This document shows positions 1 through 5,886 of a stretch of 9,496 nt of DNA, in pieces. The notes under the pieces are model-generated. The model saw nothing but the letters and a program-made list of their open reading frames with translations. It was not told the origin of the DNA and made no database searches. The DNA is from Pseudaquidulcibacter sp964443435 (GTDB lineage Bacteria; Pseudomonadota; Alphaproteobacteria; Caulobacterales; Aquidulcibacteraceae), in NCBI GenBank assembly GCA_964443435.1, contig CAYUCW010000068.1, forward strand, positions 1-9,496. Direction: 5' to 3'. Numbering within the stretch: the stretch's first letter is position 1; every line of letters starts with the position of its first letter. A program made the position numbers and the translations under genes.

Positions 1-777
1 ATTATCATCAGTAAGTAGCTTTTGATTAAAAGAGCGGTTTTTAGCCGCCCTTGCATCACTTGGCACGCCATTAAGATATTTATCGGTAAGCATGCCCTGC
101 GCGAGTGGTGAGAATGCAATACAGCCCGTTCCCGTTTCATTTAGAGTATCTAATAAACCATCTTCAATCCAACGATTAATCATTGAATAGGATGGCTGAT
201 GAATTAAGAGCGGAACTTTATATTCATTTAAAATGGCGACACATTTTTTTGTAAGCTCTGGCGAATAAGAAGATATTCCAACATAAAGGGCTTTGCCTTG
301 CTGATGAAGGCTTGCGAGTGCACCCATTGTTTCTTCAAGTGGGGTTTCAGGGTCAACGCGGTGTGAATAGAAAATATCTACATATTCAAGCCCCATACGT
401 TTAAGGCTTTGATCACAAGAAGCAATTAAATATTTACGAGAGCCGCCAATGCCGCCATATGGCCCTGGCCACATATCCCATCCCGCCTTGCTAGAGATAA
501 TCATTTCATCTCTATGGGCTTTGAAATCAGTCGCCATCATCTTGCCGAAATTAGACTCCGCAGAGCCAAACGGAGGGCCATAATTATTGGCAAGGTCAAA
601 ATGGGTTATGCCATTATCAAAAGCGTGCCTTAGGATTGCACGGCCATTTTCATAAATATCAGTGTCACCAAAATTCTGCCAAAGACCAAGAGAAATTAGT
701 GGTAATTTTAAACCATGCTTTCCACACCTACGATATTGCATAGTGTCATAGCGATTTGGGTTTGCTGTATAAGTCAT
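1..777 (-). CDS. Aldo/keto reductase, L-glyceraldehyde-3-phosphate reductase (YghZ/Gpr) type, C-terminus cut by window edge
   Basis: NADPH-dependent cytosolic reductase of the AKR14 type. E. coli YghZ reduces L-glyceraldehyde 3-phosphate and also methylglyoxal. The 259 residues visible align along their whole length with my memory of YghZ (346 residues), so about 85-90 C-terminal residues lie outside the window. The tetrad is visible: Asp61 and Tyr66 in FDLANNYGPP, Lys97 in SSKAGWDMWPGPYGG, and His139 in DIFYSHRVD. The motifs LYVGISSYS and LIHQPSYSMINRW are also family hallmarks. The ATG at 777 has an AAGGAA ribosome binding site 5 bases upstream, and the N-terminus (M-x-x-x-ANPxRY) matches YghZ. 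The gene follows the terC terminator and is probably transcribed separately. The physiological substrate here is inferred from the family only. Confidence 0.93.
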   Translation of the reverse strand, partial: MTYTANPNRYDTMQYRRCGKHGLKLPLISLGLWQNFGDTDIYENGRAILRHAFDNGITHFDLANNYGPPFGSAESNFGKMMATDFKAHRDEMIISSKAGWDMWPGPYGGIGGSRKYLIASCDQSLKRMGLEYVDIFYSHRVDPETPLEETMGALASLHQQGKALYVGISSYSPELTKKCVAILNEYKVPLLIHQPSYSMINRWIEDGLLDTLNETGTGCIAFSPLAQGMLTDKYLNGVPSDARAAKNRSFNQKLLTDDN

Positions 778-781
778 AAAA

Positions 782-797
782 ATTCCTTTTTAGGAAT
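782..797 (-). promoter_or_regulatory. Hairpin enclosing the ribosome binding site of the aldo/keto reductase
   Basis: On the minus strand ATTCCT, AAAA and AGGAAT form a perfect 6-bp stem with a 4-base loop. The 3' arm is the Shine-Dalgarno sequence itself, ending 4 bases before the ATG. If the transcript begins far enough upstream to include the 5' arm, the hairpin would reduce ribosome access. The promoter candidate just upstream places the start very close to the 5' arm, so the role is uncertain. Confidence 0.4.
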
Positions 798-824
798 CTA
801 TAGCAAAAAAGCAAATATAACCAA
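797..824 (-). promoter_or_regulatory. Candidate promoter of the aldo/keto reductase gene
   Basis: Minus-strand TTGGTT (819-824) and TATAGA (797-802) are separated by 16 bases, resembling a housekeeping promoter. They lie between the terC terminator and the reductase start, where a new promoter would be expected. The -35 match is mediocre. Confidence 0.35.
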
Positions 825-826
825 AT

Positions 827-852
827 AAAAAAATGGGCATTTTCATGCCCAT
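827..852 (-). terminator. Rho-independent terminator of terC
   Basis: Reading the minus strand, ATGGGCAT, a GAAA tetraloop and ATGCCCAT form a perfect 8-bp stem, followed directly by a run of seven T (827-833). It begins 8 bases after the terC stop codon. There is no T run on the plus-strand side, so it acts in the terC direction. Confidence 0.93.
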
Positions 853-860
853 TAATGTTT

Positions 861-1835
861 CTAGTTTTTAGCGTCGCTGGCCTTCGTTTTGAATAATGAG
901 AATATAATCCCCGAAGCCAATATACCAATGGTTATTGAAAGCGATAATAATGGATCCATTTTACCAACTAAATGCGTCCAGAATATTTTACCACCAATGA
1001 ATATTAATACTATTGATAGTGCATATTTTAAATATACGAACCTATGCATCATTGCCGATAGTGCAAAATACAAAGCCCTTAAACCAAGTATCGCAAAAAT
1101 ATTCGACGTATAAACAATATAAGGGTCGGTGGTTATCGCAAAAATCGCAGGAACACTATCAATAGCAAAAATAATATCGACAAATTCAACCATTATTAAA
1201 GCTAAGAAAAGCGGTGTTACATAATTAACCTTTGCGCCAGTTTTCTCATCGATTCTTTGCACAAAGAATTTATTACCTTCGATTTCGTCGGTAACATTCA
1301 TTTTGCTTTTTAAGAATTTAATGATTTTACTATCGCCAATATCATTCATATGACCTGATGCGAAAAGCATTTTCACACCGGTTGCGATAAGGAATACGGC
1401 AAATATATAAAGCACCCAAGAGAAATGAGTAACAAGTCCTGCACCTAGTGCAATCATAATACCGCGTAATACAATCACGCCAAGAATACCCCAGAAAAGC
1501 ACTCTATGTTGATATTTTTGCGGAATAGCAAAATAAGTAAAAATCATGCTGATAACAAAAATATTATCAAGCGCGAGAGTTTTTTCTACGAAGAAGCCCG
1601 TATAATAATTAATCGCATTAGATTTACCCATTTCATACCAGATAAATCCGCCGAAAATTAGCGCTATTACTATATAGAATGCACTCATATAAAGTGATTC
1701 TTTAACGCTTATTTCTTTTGATTTTTTATTAAGAACCCCAAGATCAAGCACAAGAAGTGTAATGACTACACCAATAAATAAAAGCCAAACCCAAGCAGGT
1801 TTTCCCATAAATTCATTTAAAAAGAAAGTTTCCAT
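861..1835 (-). CDS. TerC/Alx-family integral membrane protein (probable metal-ion exporter)
   Basis: Inner-membrane protein of 324 residues, the usual length for the TerC family. E. coli Alx is the closest protein I can recall and has been linked to manganese efflux and alkaline response; TerC proteins elsewhere are linked to tellurite resistance or to metal loading of exported enzymes. Hydrophobic helices are evident around residues 15-33, 50-67, 87-104, 112-133, 138-157, 206-233, 244-262, 268-286 and 296-314. Family motifs carry acidic residues inside membranes: EKTLALDN (Glu84, Asp90) and EFVDIIFAIDSVPAIFA (Glu217, Asp220, Asp226), followed by TSNIFAILGLRALYF. The cytosolic loop near 160-200 is polar. 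The ATG at 1835 has AGGAAG 8 bases upstream, lying inside a short upstream ORF. A structured leader precedes it and a strong terminator follows. The transported ion is not determinable from sequence. Confidence 0.93.
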   Translation of the reverse strand: METFFLNEFMGKPAWVWLLFIGVVITLLVLDLGVLNKKSKEISVKESLYMSAFYIVIALIFGGFIWYEMGKSNAINYYTGFFVEKTLALDNIFVISMIFTYFAIPQKYQHRVLFWGILGVIVLRGIMIALGAGLVTHFSWVLYIFAVFLIATGVKMLFASGHMNDIGDSKIIKFLKSKMNVTDEIEGNKFFVQRIDEKTGAKVNYVTPLFLALIMVEFVDIIFAIDSVPAIFAITTDPYIVYTSNIFAILGLRALYFALSAMMHRFVYLKYALSIVLIFIGGKIFWTHLVGKMDPLLSLSITIGILASGIIFSLFKTKASDAKN

Positions 1836-1837
1836 TA

Positions 1838-1927
1838 TTAAAACTTCCTATATTTTGATTTTACATAAACAGGCTTCAGTTTTAAAAGCCCGACGCGTAA
1901 CAATAAGAATTCAATTAATTTTTTCAT
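1838..1927 (-). CDS. Short upstream ORF (29 residues), possible leader peptide coupled to terC
   Basis: The ATG at 1927 is preceded by AGAGG at a 5-base spacing and by an in-frame TAA directly upstream. The 29-codon frame ends in TAA at 1838-1840, two bases before the terC ATG. The terC ribosome binding site (1844-1849) lies inside its last codons, so ribosomes finishing here could reinitiate on terC. The peptide begins MKKLIEFLLLRVGLLKLK and has 7 leucines and 9 basic residues, with a hydrophobic first half and a basic tail. It is not a recognised protein. A frame of this length could arise by chance in AT-rich DNA, so the start site and coupling geometry are the main support. Confidence 0.45.
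   Translation of the reverse strand: MKKLIEFLLLRVGLLKLKPVYVKSKYRKF
1870..1892 (-). promoter_or_regulatory. Small hairpin inside the terC upstream ORF
   Basis: In the transcript CGGGCUU (1886-1892) can pair with AAGCCUG (1870-1876), leaving a 9-base loop; one pair is G-U. It sits in the coding part of the upstream ORF, about 20 bases before the terC ribosome binding site. A translating ribosome would open it. No U run follows, so it is not a terminator. Confidence 0.3.
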
Positions 1928-1929
1928 TT

Positions 1930-2040
1930 ATACCTCTATTTAATTTATAGGGGTATTCACAGACGCACTGGTTCCCCCCAGTGCGGTCCGACATCACATA
2001 TATTTTAATAAGTATATATGCCAGAGGGGCCCGGCCCGCT
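1930..2040 (-). promoter_or_regulatory. Structured GC-rich leader RNA upstream of terC, candidate cis-regulatory (terC RNA motif-like)
   Basis: A compact GC-rich island in AT-rich DNA directly upstream of terC. In the minus-strand RNA two helices are plain. One is a 7-bp CAUAUAU/AUAUAUG hairpin (1997-2003 with 2014-2020, 10-base loop). The other is an 8-bp hairpin CGCACUGG/CCAGUGCG (1978-1985 with 1964-1971, loop GGGGAA), extendable by two pairs past a bulge. The loop GGGG (1974-1977) can pair with CCCC at 1950-1953 as a pseudoknot. CCUCU in the 5' arm (2023-2027) can pair with AGAGG (1933-1937), the ribosome binding site of the upstream ORF. The conserved yybP-ykoY elements (GGGGAGUAG, GCAAGACCUAC) are absent. 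From memory, a 'terC RNA motif' has been described as a candidate cis-regulatory RNA before such genes in Proteobacteria; I could not compare its consensus. Confidence 0.65.
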
Positions 2041-2046
2041 TAAGTG

Positions 2047-2074
2047 TACATAATTACAAAAATTTTAGTTTCAA
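2047..2074 (-). promoter_or_regulatory. Candidate promoter of the terC leader
   Basis: Minus-strand TTGAAA (2069-2074) and TATGTA (2047-2052) are spaced by 16 bases. The expected start near 2040 is where the GC-rich structured RNA begins, which supports the assignment. The candidate promoter of the xylose operon has the same -35 hexamer and the same spacing. Confidence 0.5.
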
Positions 2075-2088
2075 GGGCTTAGATGAAA

Positions 2089-2952
2089 TTAACCGAATAA
2101 ATTTTGTACATTGCCCGCTTTATCGACTCTAAAGCTAAATATATTACCTGCCAAAGGCTGTTCTGCAAATTTATCGTCAGGAATACCATCCGCGGCAGTA
2201 GTTGCATAAGCAGTTTTTAAATCAGGGCCACCAAATGCAATTTTCGTAATATTTGCAACAGGGAATTTTACAAAATCAATCAATTTACCGTCTGGGCTAT
2301 ATTTTCTAACACCCCAGCCACCATAAAGGCCAATCCAAAGATTACCTTCAGAATCGCAAACTGGGCCATCGGCAAAGCCTTCTTGGTCATTTAAATCGGC
2401 AAATAATCTTTTATTTGAAAGATTGCCCGCTTCATCAATATCTGCGGCGAAAACCAGTTTACCTAAAGTATCATTATAATAAATAGTTTTATCATCTGGG
2501 CTTACAGCCGGGCCGTTTGTAATTGATATGCCAGTATGAACCTTAGTTAATTCGCCATCAAAGCGGAATATAGAGCCTATATCGGCTGTATGGTCATCAT
2601 CCATAGATCCGCACCATAATCGGCCTTTGCCGTCAACACATGCATCATTAAGACGATTATTAGAATAATCAGGATCTGTTTTTACAATAAGTTTAAATTC
2701 ACCTGTATTTTCATCAAAATCATGAAGACCTGATTTCAAACCGGCTATAAAACCGCCAGATTTTTTTGGGCAAACAAAACCTACTCTTTCTGGCGATTTC
2801 CAAACAGTGTGCTTTTTGGTTTCAGGATTAAAGGAATTAATTGTTTGACTTAGGATATCTACAAACCAAAATTCTTGTTTGATTGGGTGCCATAATGCAC
2901 CTTCGCCAAGACTTGCTTTTATATTTAATACGCTTTGTACATCATAAGACAT
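2089..2952 (-). CDS. SMP-30/gluconolactonase-family sugar lactonase, probable xylonolactonase (XylC-like)
   Basis: Predicted cytosolic metal-dependent lactonase of 287 residues, normal for the family, which folds as a six-bladed propeller. It would hydrolyse an aldonolactone such as D-xylono-lactone to the acid. Metal ligands by comparison with human SMP30 are Glu17 (in SLGEGALWHP), Asn146 (in SITNGPAVSPD) and Asp195 (in GFADGPVCDSEGNLW). Arg100 and Asn102 in NNRLNDA match the substrate-contacting Arg and Asn. Blade repeats are visible as DGKGRLW, DSEGNLW and SPDGKL. The ATG at 2952 has AAAAGGAA 5 bases upstream. It starts 16 bases after xylX and is the last gene of the operon. No terminator is seen after it, so some transcription may run on into the terC leader. 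The exact sugar is inferred from its neighbours. Confidence 0.9.
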   Translation of the reverse strand: MSYDVQSVLNIKASLGEGALWHPIKQEFWFVDILSQTINSFNPETKKHTVWKSPERVGFVCPKKSGGFIAGLKSGLHDFDENTGEFKLIVKTDPDYSNNRLNDACVDGKGRLWCGSMDDDHTADIGSIFRFDGELTKVHTGISITNGPAVSPDDKTIYYNDTLGKLVFAADIDEAGNLSNKRLFADLNDQEGFADGPVCDSEGNLWIGLYGGWGVRKYSPDGKLIDFVKFPVANITKIAFGGPDLKTAYATTAADGIPDDKFAEQPLAGNIFSFRVDKAGNVQNLFG

Positions 2953-2968
2953 AAAAATTCCTTTTCCC

Positions 2969-4093
2969 TTATAAAAGACCTCTTTTGCTGAGGTTCTTCA
3001 TTAAATCAATAATTCCAAGATTCCATAAAGGTGCATCATTACAATGTACAACACGATTTTCAAGTGTCCCAAGCTTTGGAGATGAAATTTTTACAATATC
3101 ACCAACTTTATGAGTAAAGCCGCGCCCTGGGGCATCTCTATCTTGTGTTGGGGCAAATAACGTACCTGTATAAAGGATAAAGCCATCTGGATATTGATGC
3201 TGACTTATAGTTTGTTTTACTAAATCTGTTGGATCTCTTGAAATAAAGCTCATGCTTGAATGGCCTTCAAGAATATAGCCTTCTTCGCCTTCAATTCTTA
3301 AATCAAGCTCTGCATTTCTAACGTCATCCATTGTAAAATTATCATCAAATAATCTTACGAATGGCCCAAGTGAAGCCGATGCATTATTGTCTTTAGCTTT
3401 ACCAAGTAAAAGCGCAGAACGCCCTTCAAAGCAGCGTAGATTTACATCATTACCAAGACTTGCGCCAATAATTTCACCTTTTGGATTAACAAGAACCGCA
3501 ACTTCTGGCTCTGGATTATTCCAGCTTGAGTCAGAGCGAACCCCGATTTCGGCACCATAACCAACACTTGATAAAACTGGTGCTTTTGTAAATACTTCGG
3601 CATCGGGGCCAATCGCAACTTCAAGATATTGTGACCAAAGCCCATCGGCAATTAAAAGCTCTTTTAGTTTTGCGGCCGCTTCAGACCCTGGAACTACTGA
3701 ACGGATATCTGAACCAATTTTTTCAGATAATGCATTTCTTATATCTTGGGCGGCATTTGCATCGCCTCTTGCACGTTCTTCGATTACACGTTCAACCGCA
3801 GAAACCGCAAATGTAACCCCTGCCGCTTTTACGCATTGCAAATCAATTGGTGAAAGCAATACAGAGCTTTCACCCTTATAAACTTTACCGGTTGCAAGAT
3901 CTTCTATTGCGCCAAGTGATACCGCATTTGATAAATCTAAATCTTTTGACCAAATTGCCGCGAAACCAGCACTAGTTGATGCGATTTTTGAAACATCAAA
4001 AACTTCACCATTTTTAACTAGAATTGGGGTTGGACCTTCGCCCATATCAACGCGACCCAAAAGAGTCGCGTTTTTATAATCTATAGGTAACAT
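2969..4093 (-). CDS. xylX: 2-keto-3-deoxy-D-xylonate dehydratase, FAH-fold (XylX)
   Basis: Converts 2-keto-3-deoxy-D-xylonate to alpha-ketoglutarate semialdehyde in the oxidative (Weimberg) xylose pathway. The 374 residues match my memory of Caulobacter XylX along most of the length, including ATLLGRVDMGEGPTPILV, LQCVKAAGVTFAVS, VIEERARGD, GLWSQYLEVAIGPDAE, GNDVNLRCFEGRSALLL, KAKDNNAS and the C-terminal NLSKRGLL. The FAH-fold divalent-metal site is probably Glu195, Glu197 (WNNPEPE) and Asp216 (GND), with Lys232 and Lys234 nearby. The ATG at 4093 begins one base after the TAA of the upstream dehydrogenase, with only a weak AGG 6 bases before it, so translational coupling is likely. No anomalies seen. 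Confidence 0.9.
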   Translation of the reverse strand: MLPIDYKNATLLGRVDMGEGPTPILVKNGEVFDVSKIASTSAGFAAIWSKDLDLSNAVSLGAIEDLATGKVYKGESSVLLSPIDLQCVKAAGVTFAVSAVERVIEERARGDANAAQDIRNALSEKIGSDIRSVVPGSEAAAKLKELLIADGLWSQYLEVAIGPDAEVFTKAPVLSSVGYGAEIGVRSDSSWNNPEPEVAVLVNPKGEIIGASLGNDVNLRCFEGRSALLLGKAKDNNASASLGPFVRLFDDNFTMDDVRNAELDLRIEGEEGYILEGHSSMSFISRDPTDLVKQTISQHQYPDGFILYTGTLFAPTQDRDAPGRGFTHKVGDIVKISSPKLGTLENRVVHCNDAPLWNLGIIDLMKNLSKRGLL

Positions 4094-4094
4094 A

Positions 4095-5531
4095 TTAAGC
4101 CTGTGTATAAGATGTTTTTACGGTAGTATAGAATTCAGCGGCATAGCTTCCTTGCTCTCTTGAGCCATAAGAAGAACCTTTTGTGCCGCCAAATGGAACG
4201 TGATAATCAACGCCAGCAGTTGGTAAGTTTACCATAGTCATGCCCACTTCAGCATTACGTTTAAAGTGAGTTGCATATTTAAGAGATTGGGTCACGATAC
4301 CTGCGCAAAGACCAAATTCAGTGTCATTCGAAAGTGCCAAACCATGCTCATAGCTATCAGCTTTGATAATTGTTGCAACTGGTCCAAAGATTTCTTCACG
4401 GGCAATACGTGCTTCATTATTAGAAAGGAATAATGCCGGTGACATATAAAGACCTTTAGTCGCGCGTTCTAATTCTTCGCCGCCAAATACAAGTTCCGCA
4501 CCTTCTTGCTTACCAATCATTACATAATCTAAATCTTGCTTATATTGAGATTGAGATGCAACAGGGCCAATCTGACACTCTGGAAGTAATGGATTATCTA
4601 CACGAGTATTCGCAAGGCCAGCGCGCATTTTTTCAACAAATGCATCATAAATACCAGCTTCAACAATAAGGCGTGAAGACGCAGTACATCTTTGACCAGT
4701 TGAATAATAAGAACCATTAATTGCCGCCGCAACCGCAATATCAAGATTTGCATCATTAAGAACTAATAATGGGTTTTTGCCGCCCATCTCAAGCTGTACT
4801 TTTGCTTTACGTGCTGTAACCGCTTGTAAAATGCCAGTACCAACACCAACCGAACCAGTGAAGCTTACGCCTTTTACTTTTTTCGAATTAGTAATAATAT
4901 TTCCAACAACCGAACCTTTACCCATTACAAGGTTAAATACGCCTTTTGGAACGCCCGCATTAACAATAATTTCCGCCAAAACACCTGCGCAGATTGAAAC
5001 GATTTCTGCAGGCTTCCACACAATAGTATTGCCATAGCAAAGCGCAGGAGCAATTTTCCAAGCAGGAATTGCATAAGGGAAGTTCCAAGGAGTAATAAGA
5101 CCAACTGTACCGATTGCTTCGCGTGTAATTTCAACATCAATACCTGGGCGAACTGAAGGAACTTTTTGACCATTAAGACGTAATACTTCGCCGGCAAAAA
5201 ATTTAAAAATCTGACCCGCACGTGCAGTTTCGCCAATTGATTCAGGAAGTGATTTACCTTCTTCACGTGCAAGAATTTTACCTAATTCTTCTTTACGCGC
5301 AAGGATTTCAGTACCAATTTTATCAAGAATGTCAAAACGCTGCTGTATGCCAGATTGCGCCCATGCAGCAGAAGCCGCCGATGCAGCTTCAATCGCCGCT
5401 TCAACATCTTCAGCAGAAGCCACAGCATAATTACCTACTAATTCAGATAAGTCAGCAGGGCTATAATTAGCGCCAGTAGAAGCACCATTTGACCATTCAC
5501 CACCAATATAATTTTTTACTGAGATTGTCAT
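4095..5531 (-). CDS. Alpha-ketoglutarate-semialdehyde dehydrogenase (aldehyde dehydrogenase superfamily, Caulobacter XylA-like)
   Basis: NAD(P)-dependent oxidation of alpha-ketoglutarate semialdehyde to 2-oxoglutarate, the last Weimberg step, is inferred from the family and from the adjacent xylX. The 478 residues carry the full aldehyde dehydrogenase active site: Asn150 (TPWNFP), Lys173 (WKPAE), the GSVGVG cofactor turn near 226-231, Glu248 (LEMGGKNP), nucleophile Cys282 (GQRCTA) and Glu380 (EEIFGP). I place the start at 5531 (MTISVKNYIGGEW). AAGGA lies 6 bases upstream at 5538-5542, and family members begin just before the NYIGGEW block. ATGs at 5537 and 5561 would overlap or precede that binding site. 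First gene of the three-gene operon. Called xylA in Caulobacter, a name that elsewhere means xylose isomerase. Confidence 0.9.
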   Translation of the reverse strand: MTISVKNYIGGEWSNGASTGANYSPADLSELVGNYAVASAEDVEAAIEAASAASAAWAQSGIQQRFDILDKIGTEILARKEELGKILAREEGKSLPESIGETARAGQIFKFFAGEVLRLNGQKVPSVRPGIDVEITREAIGTVGLITPWNFPYAIPAWKIAPALCYGNTIVWKPAEIVSICAGVLAEIIVNAGVPKGVFNLVMGKGSVVGNIITNSKKVKGVSFTGSVGVGTGILQAVTARKAKVQLEMGGKNPLLVLNDANLDIAVAAAINGSYYSTGQRCTASSRLIVEAGIYDAFVEKMRAGLANTRVDNPLLPECQIGPVASQSQYKQDLDYVMIGKQEGAELVFGGEELERATKGLYMSPALFLSNNEARIAREEIFGPVATIIKADSYEHGLALSNDTEFGLCAGIVTQSLKYATHFKRNAEVGMTMVNLPTAGVDYHVPFGGTKGSSYGSREQGSYAAEFYTTVKTSYTQA

Positions 5532-5537
5532 TTTCAT

Positions 5538-5542
5538 TCCTT
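5538..5542 (-). promoter_or_regulatory. Ribosome binding site that fixes the dehydrogenase start
   Basis: Minus-strand AAGGA, 6 bases before the ATG at 5531. It would touch an ATG at 5537 with no spacer and lies downstream of an ATG at 5561, so it argues for the 478-residue form. Confidence 0.75.
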
Positions 5543-5553
5543 TTTTGCAAAAA
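5542..5553. repeat. 12-bp perfect palindrome in the xylose operon leader
   Basis: TTTTTGCAAAAA is a perfect dyad overlapping the upstream edge of the ribosome binding site of the dehydrogenase gene. It has no loop and is unlikely to form an RNA hairpin. It could be a repressor site or simply an A/T-rich coincidence. Confidence 0.25.
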
Positions 5554-5655
5554 TTCTGCAATTCATATTAATGCGATAAATAGCCTTTGCGCCAATACCG
5601 CCTTTAAATCCATATAGTCATTTTTTATATTAATTCATCAGAATCTATAAATTCA

Positions 5656-5683
5656 CATATAAAAATCACATGGAAATTTTCAA
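5656..5683 (-). promoter_or_regulatory. Candidate promoter of the xylose (Weimberg) operon
   Basis: Minus-strand TTGAAA (5678-5683) and TATATG (5656-5661) are separated by 16 bases, which predicts a start near 5649 and a 5' leader of roughly 118 bases. It has the same -35 box and spacing as the terC promoter candidate. Confidence 0.45.
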
Positions 5684-5694
5684 TAGTCTGACAA
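5684..5694. promoter_or_regulatory. Candidate GntR/FadR-subfamily operator
   Basis: Minus-strand TTGTCAGACTA fits the FadR-subfamily consensus TNGTNNNACNA exactly and has a 7-base dyad (GTCAGAC). It directly abuts the -35 box of the xylose operon promoter candidate. Sugar-acid operons are often controlled by this regulator family. Only six positions are fixed, so a chance match in this intergenic region is possible. Confidence 0.3.
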
Positions 5695-5697
5695 ATA

Positions 5698-5711
5698 AAT
5701 AAAATTTTATT
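5698..5711. repeat. 14-bp perfect A/T palindrome
   Basis: AATAAAATTTTATT is a perfect dyad just upstream of the candidate operator and promoter of the xylose operon. It could be a bent, AT-rich upstream element or a second regulator site. The composition makes coincidence likely. Confidence 0.25.
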
Positions 5712-5786
5712 ACTTGCAAGCCTTATTAGACTTTTTAGATTGCTTTTGCCACATTTATATTACAATTATATTGGAATTTGTGCAGT

Positions 5787-5886
5787 NNNNNNNNNNNNNN
5801 NNNNNNNNNNNNNNNNNNNNNNNNNNNNNNNNNNNNNNNNNNNNNNNNNNNNNNNNNNNNNNNNNNNNNNNNNNNNNNNNNNNNNN
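5787..5886. other. Assembly gap (100 N)
   Basis: Exactly 100 consecutive N, the conventional placeholder for a scaffold gap of unknown size. It removes the 3' end of the downstream halogenase and any intergenic sequence before 5786. Reading frames that cross it have no meaning. Confidence 0.95.

Larger units (their letters stand above)
5532..5786. other. Intergenic region upstream of the xylose operon
   Basis: This AT-rich stretch, together with the adjoining 100 N, makes about 355 bases without an intact gene. It holds the promoter, operator and palindrome candidates listed separately. I see no convincing coding frame, RNA gene or terminator in it. Bases near 5787 may belong to whatever the gap hides. 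Confidence 0.6.

Noticed and set aside
746..928. Open frame of 60 codons on the minus strand between terC and the aldo/keto reductase
   Set aside because: It overlaps the end of terC, the terminator and the start of the reductase, has no ribosome binding site and resembles no protein.
889..1113. Plus-strand frame antisense to terC
   Set aside because: It has no ribosome binding site or recognisable protein features and lies opposite a clear membrane-protein gene.
1964..1985. Intrinsic terminator of the xylose operon
   Set aside because: The 8-bp hairpin has no following T run in either direction, so it is treated as part of the leader RNA.
1930..2040. 6S RNA (ssrS) at the GC-rich island
   Set aside because: It resembles a short closed hairpin RNA and the AAGCGGGCC start recalls E. 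coli 6S, but there is no long rod with a central bubble, no zapA or ygfA neighbour, and the position directly before terC fits a leader better. A covariance search would settle it.
1930..2040. yybP-ykoY manganese riboswitch
   Set aside because: Expected from the gene family, but the conserved GGGGAGUAG and GCAAGACCUAC loop sequences are not present on the transcribed strand.
4925..5272. Second minus-strand frame of 115 codons inside the dehydrogenase gene
   Set aside because: An out-of-frame shadow of a gene with a complete set of catalytic residues; no independent start signal.
5755..5786. Extension of the halogenase frame past the N block
   Set aside because: The number of bases in the gap is unknown, so the frame and the residues after it are arbitrary. 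The protein is annotated as ending at the gap.
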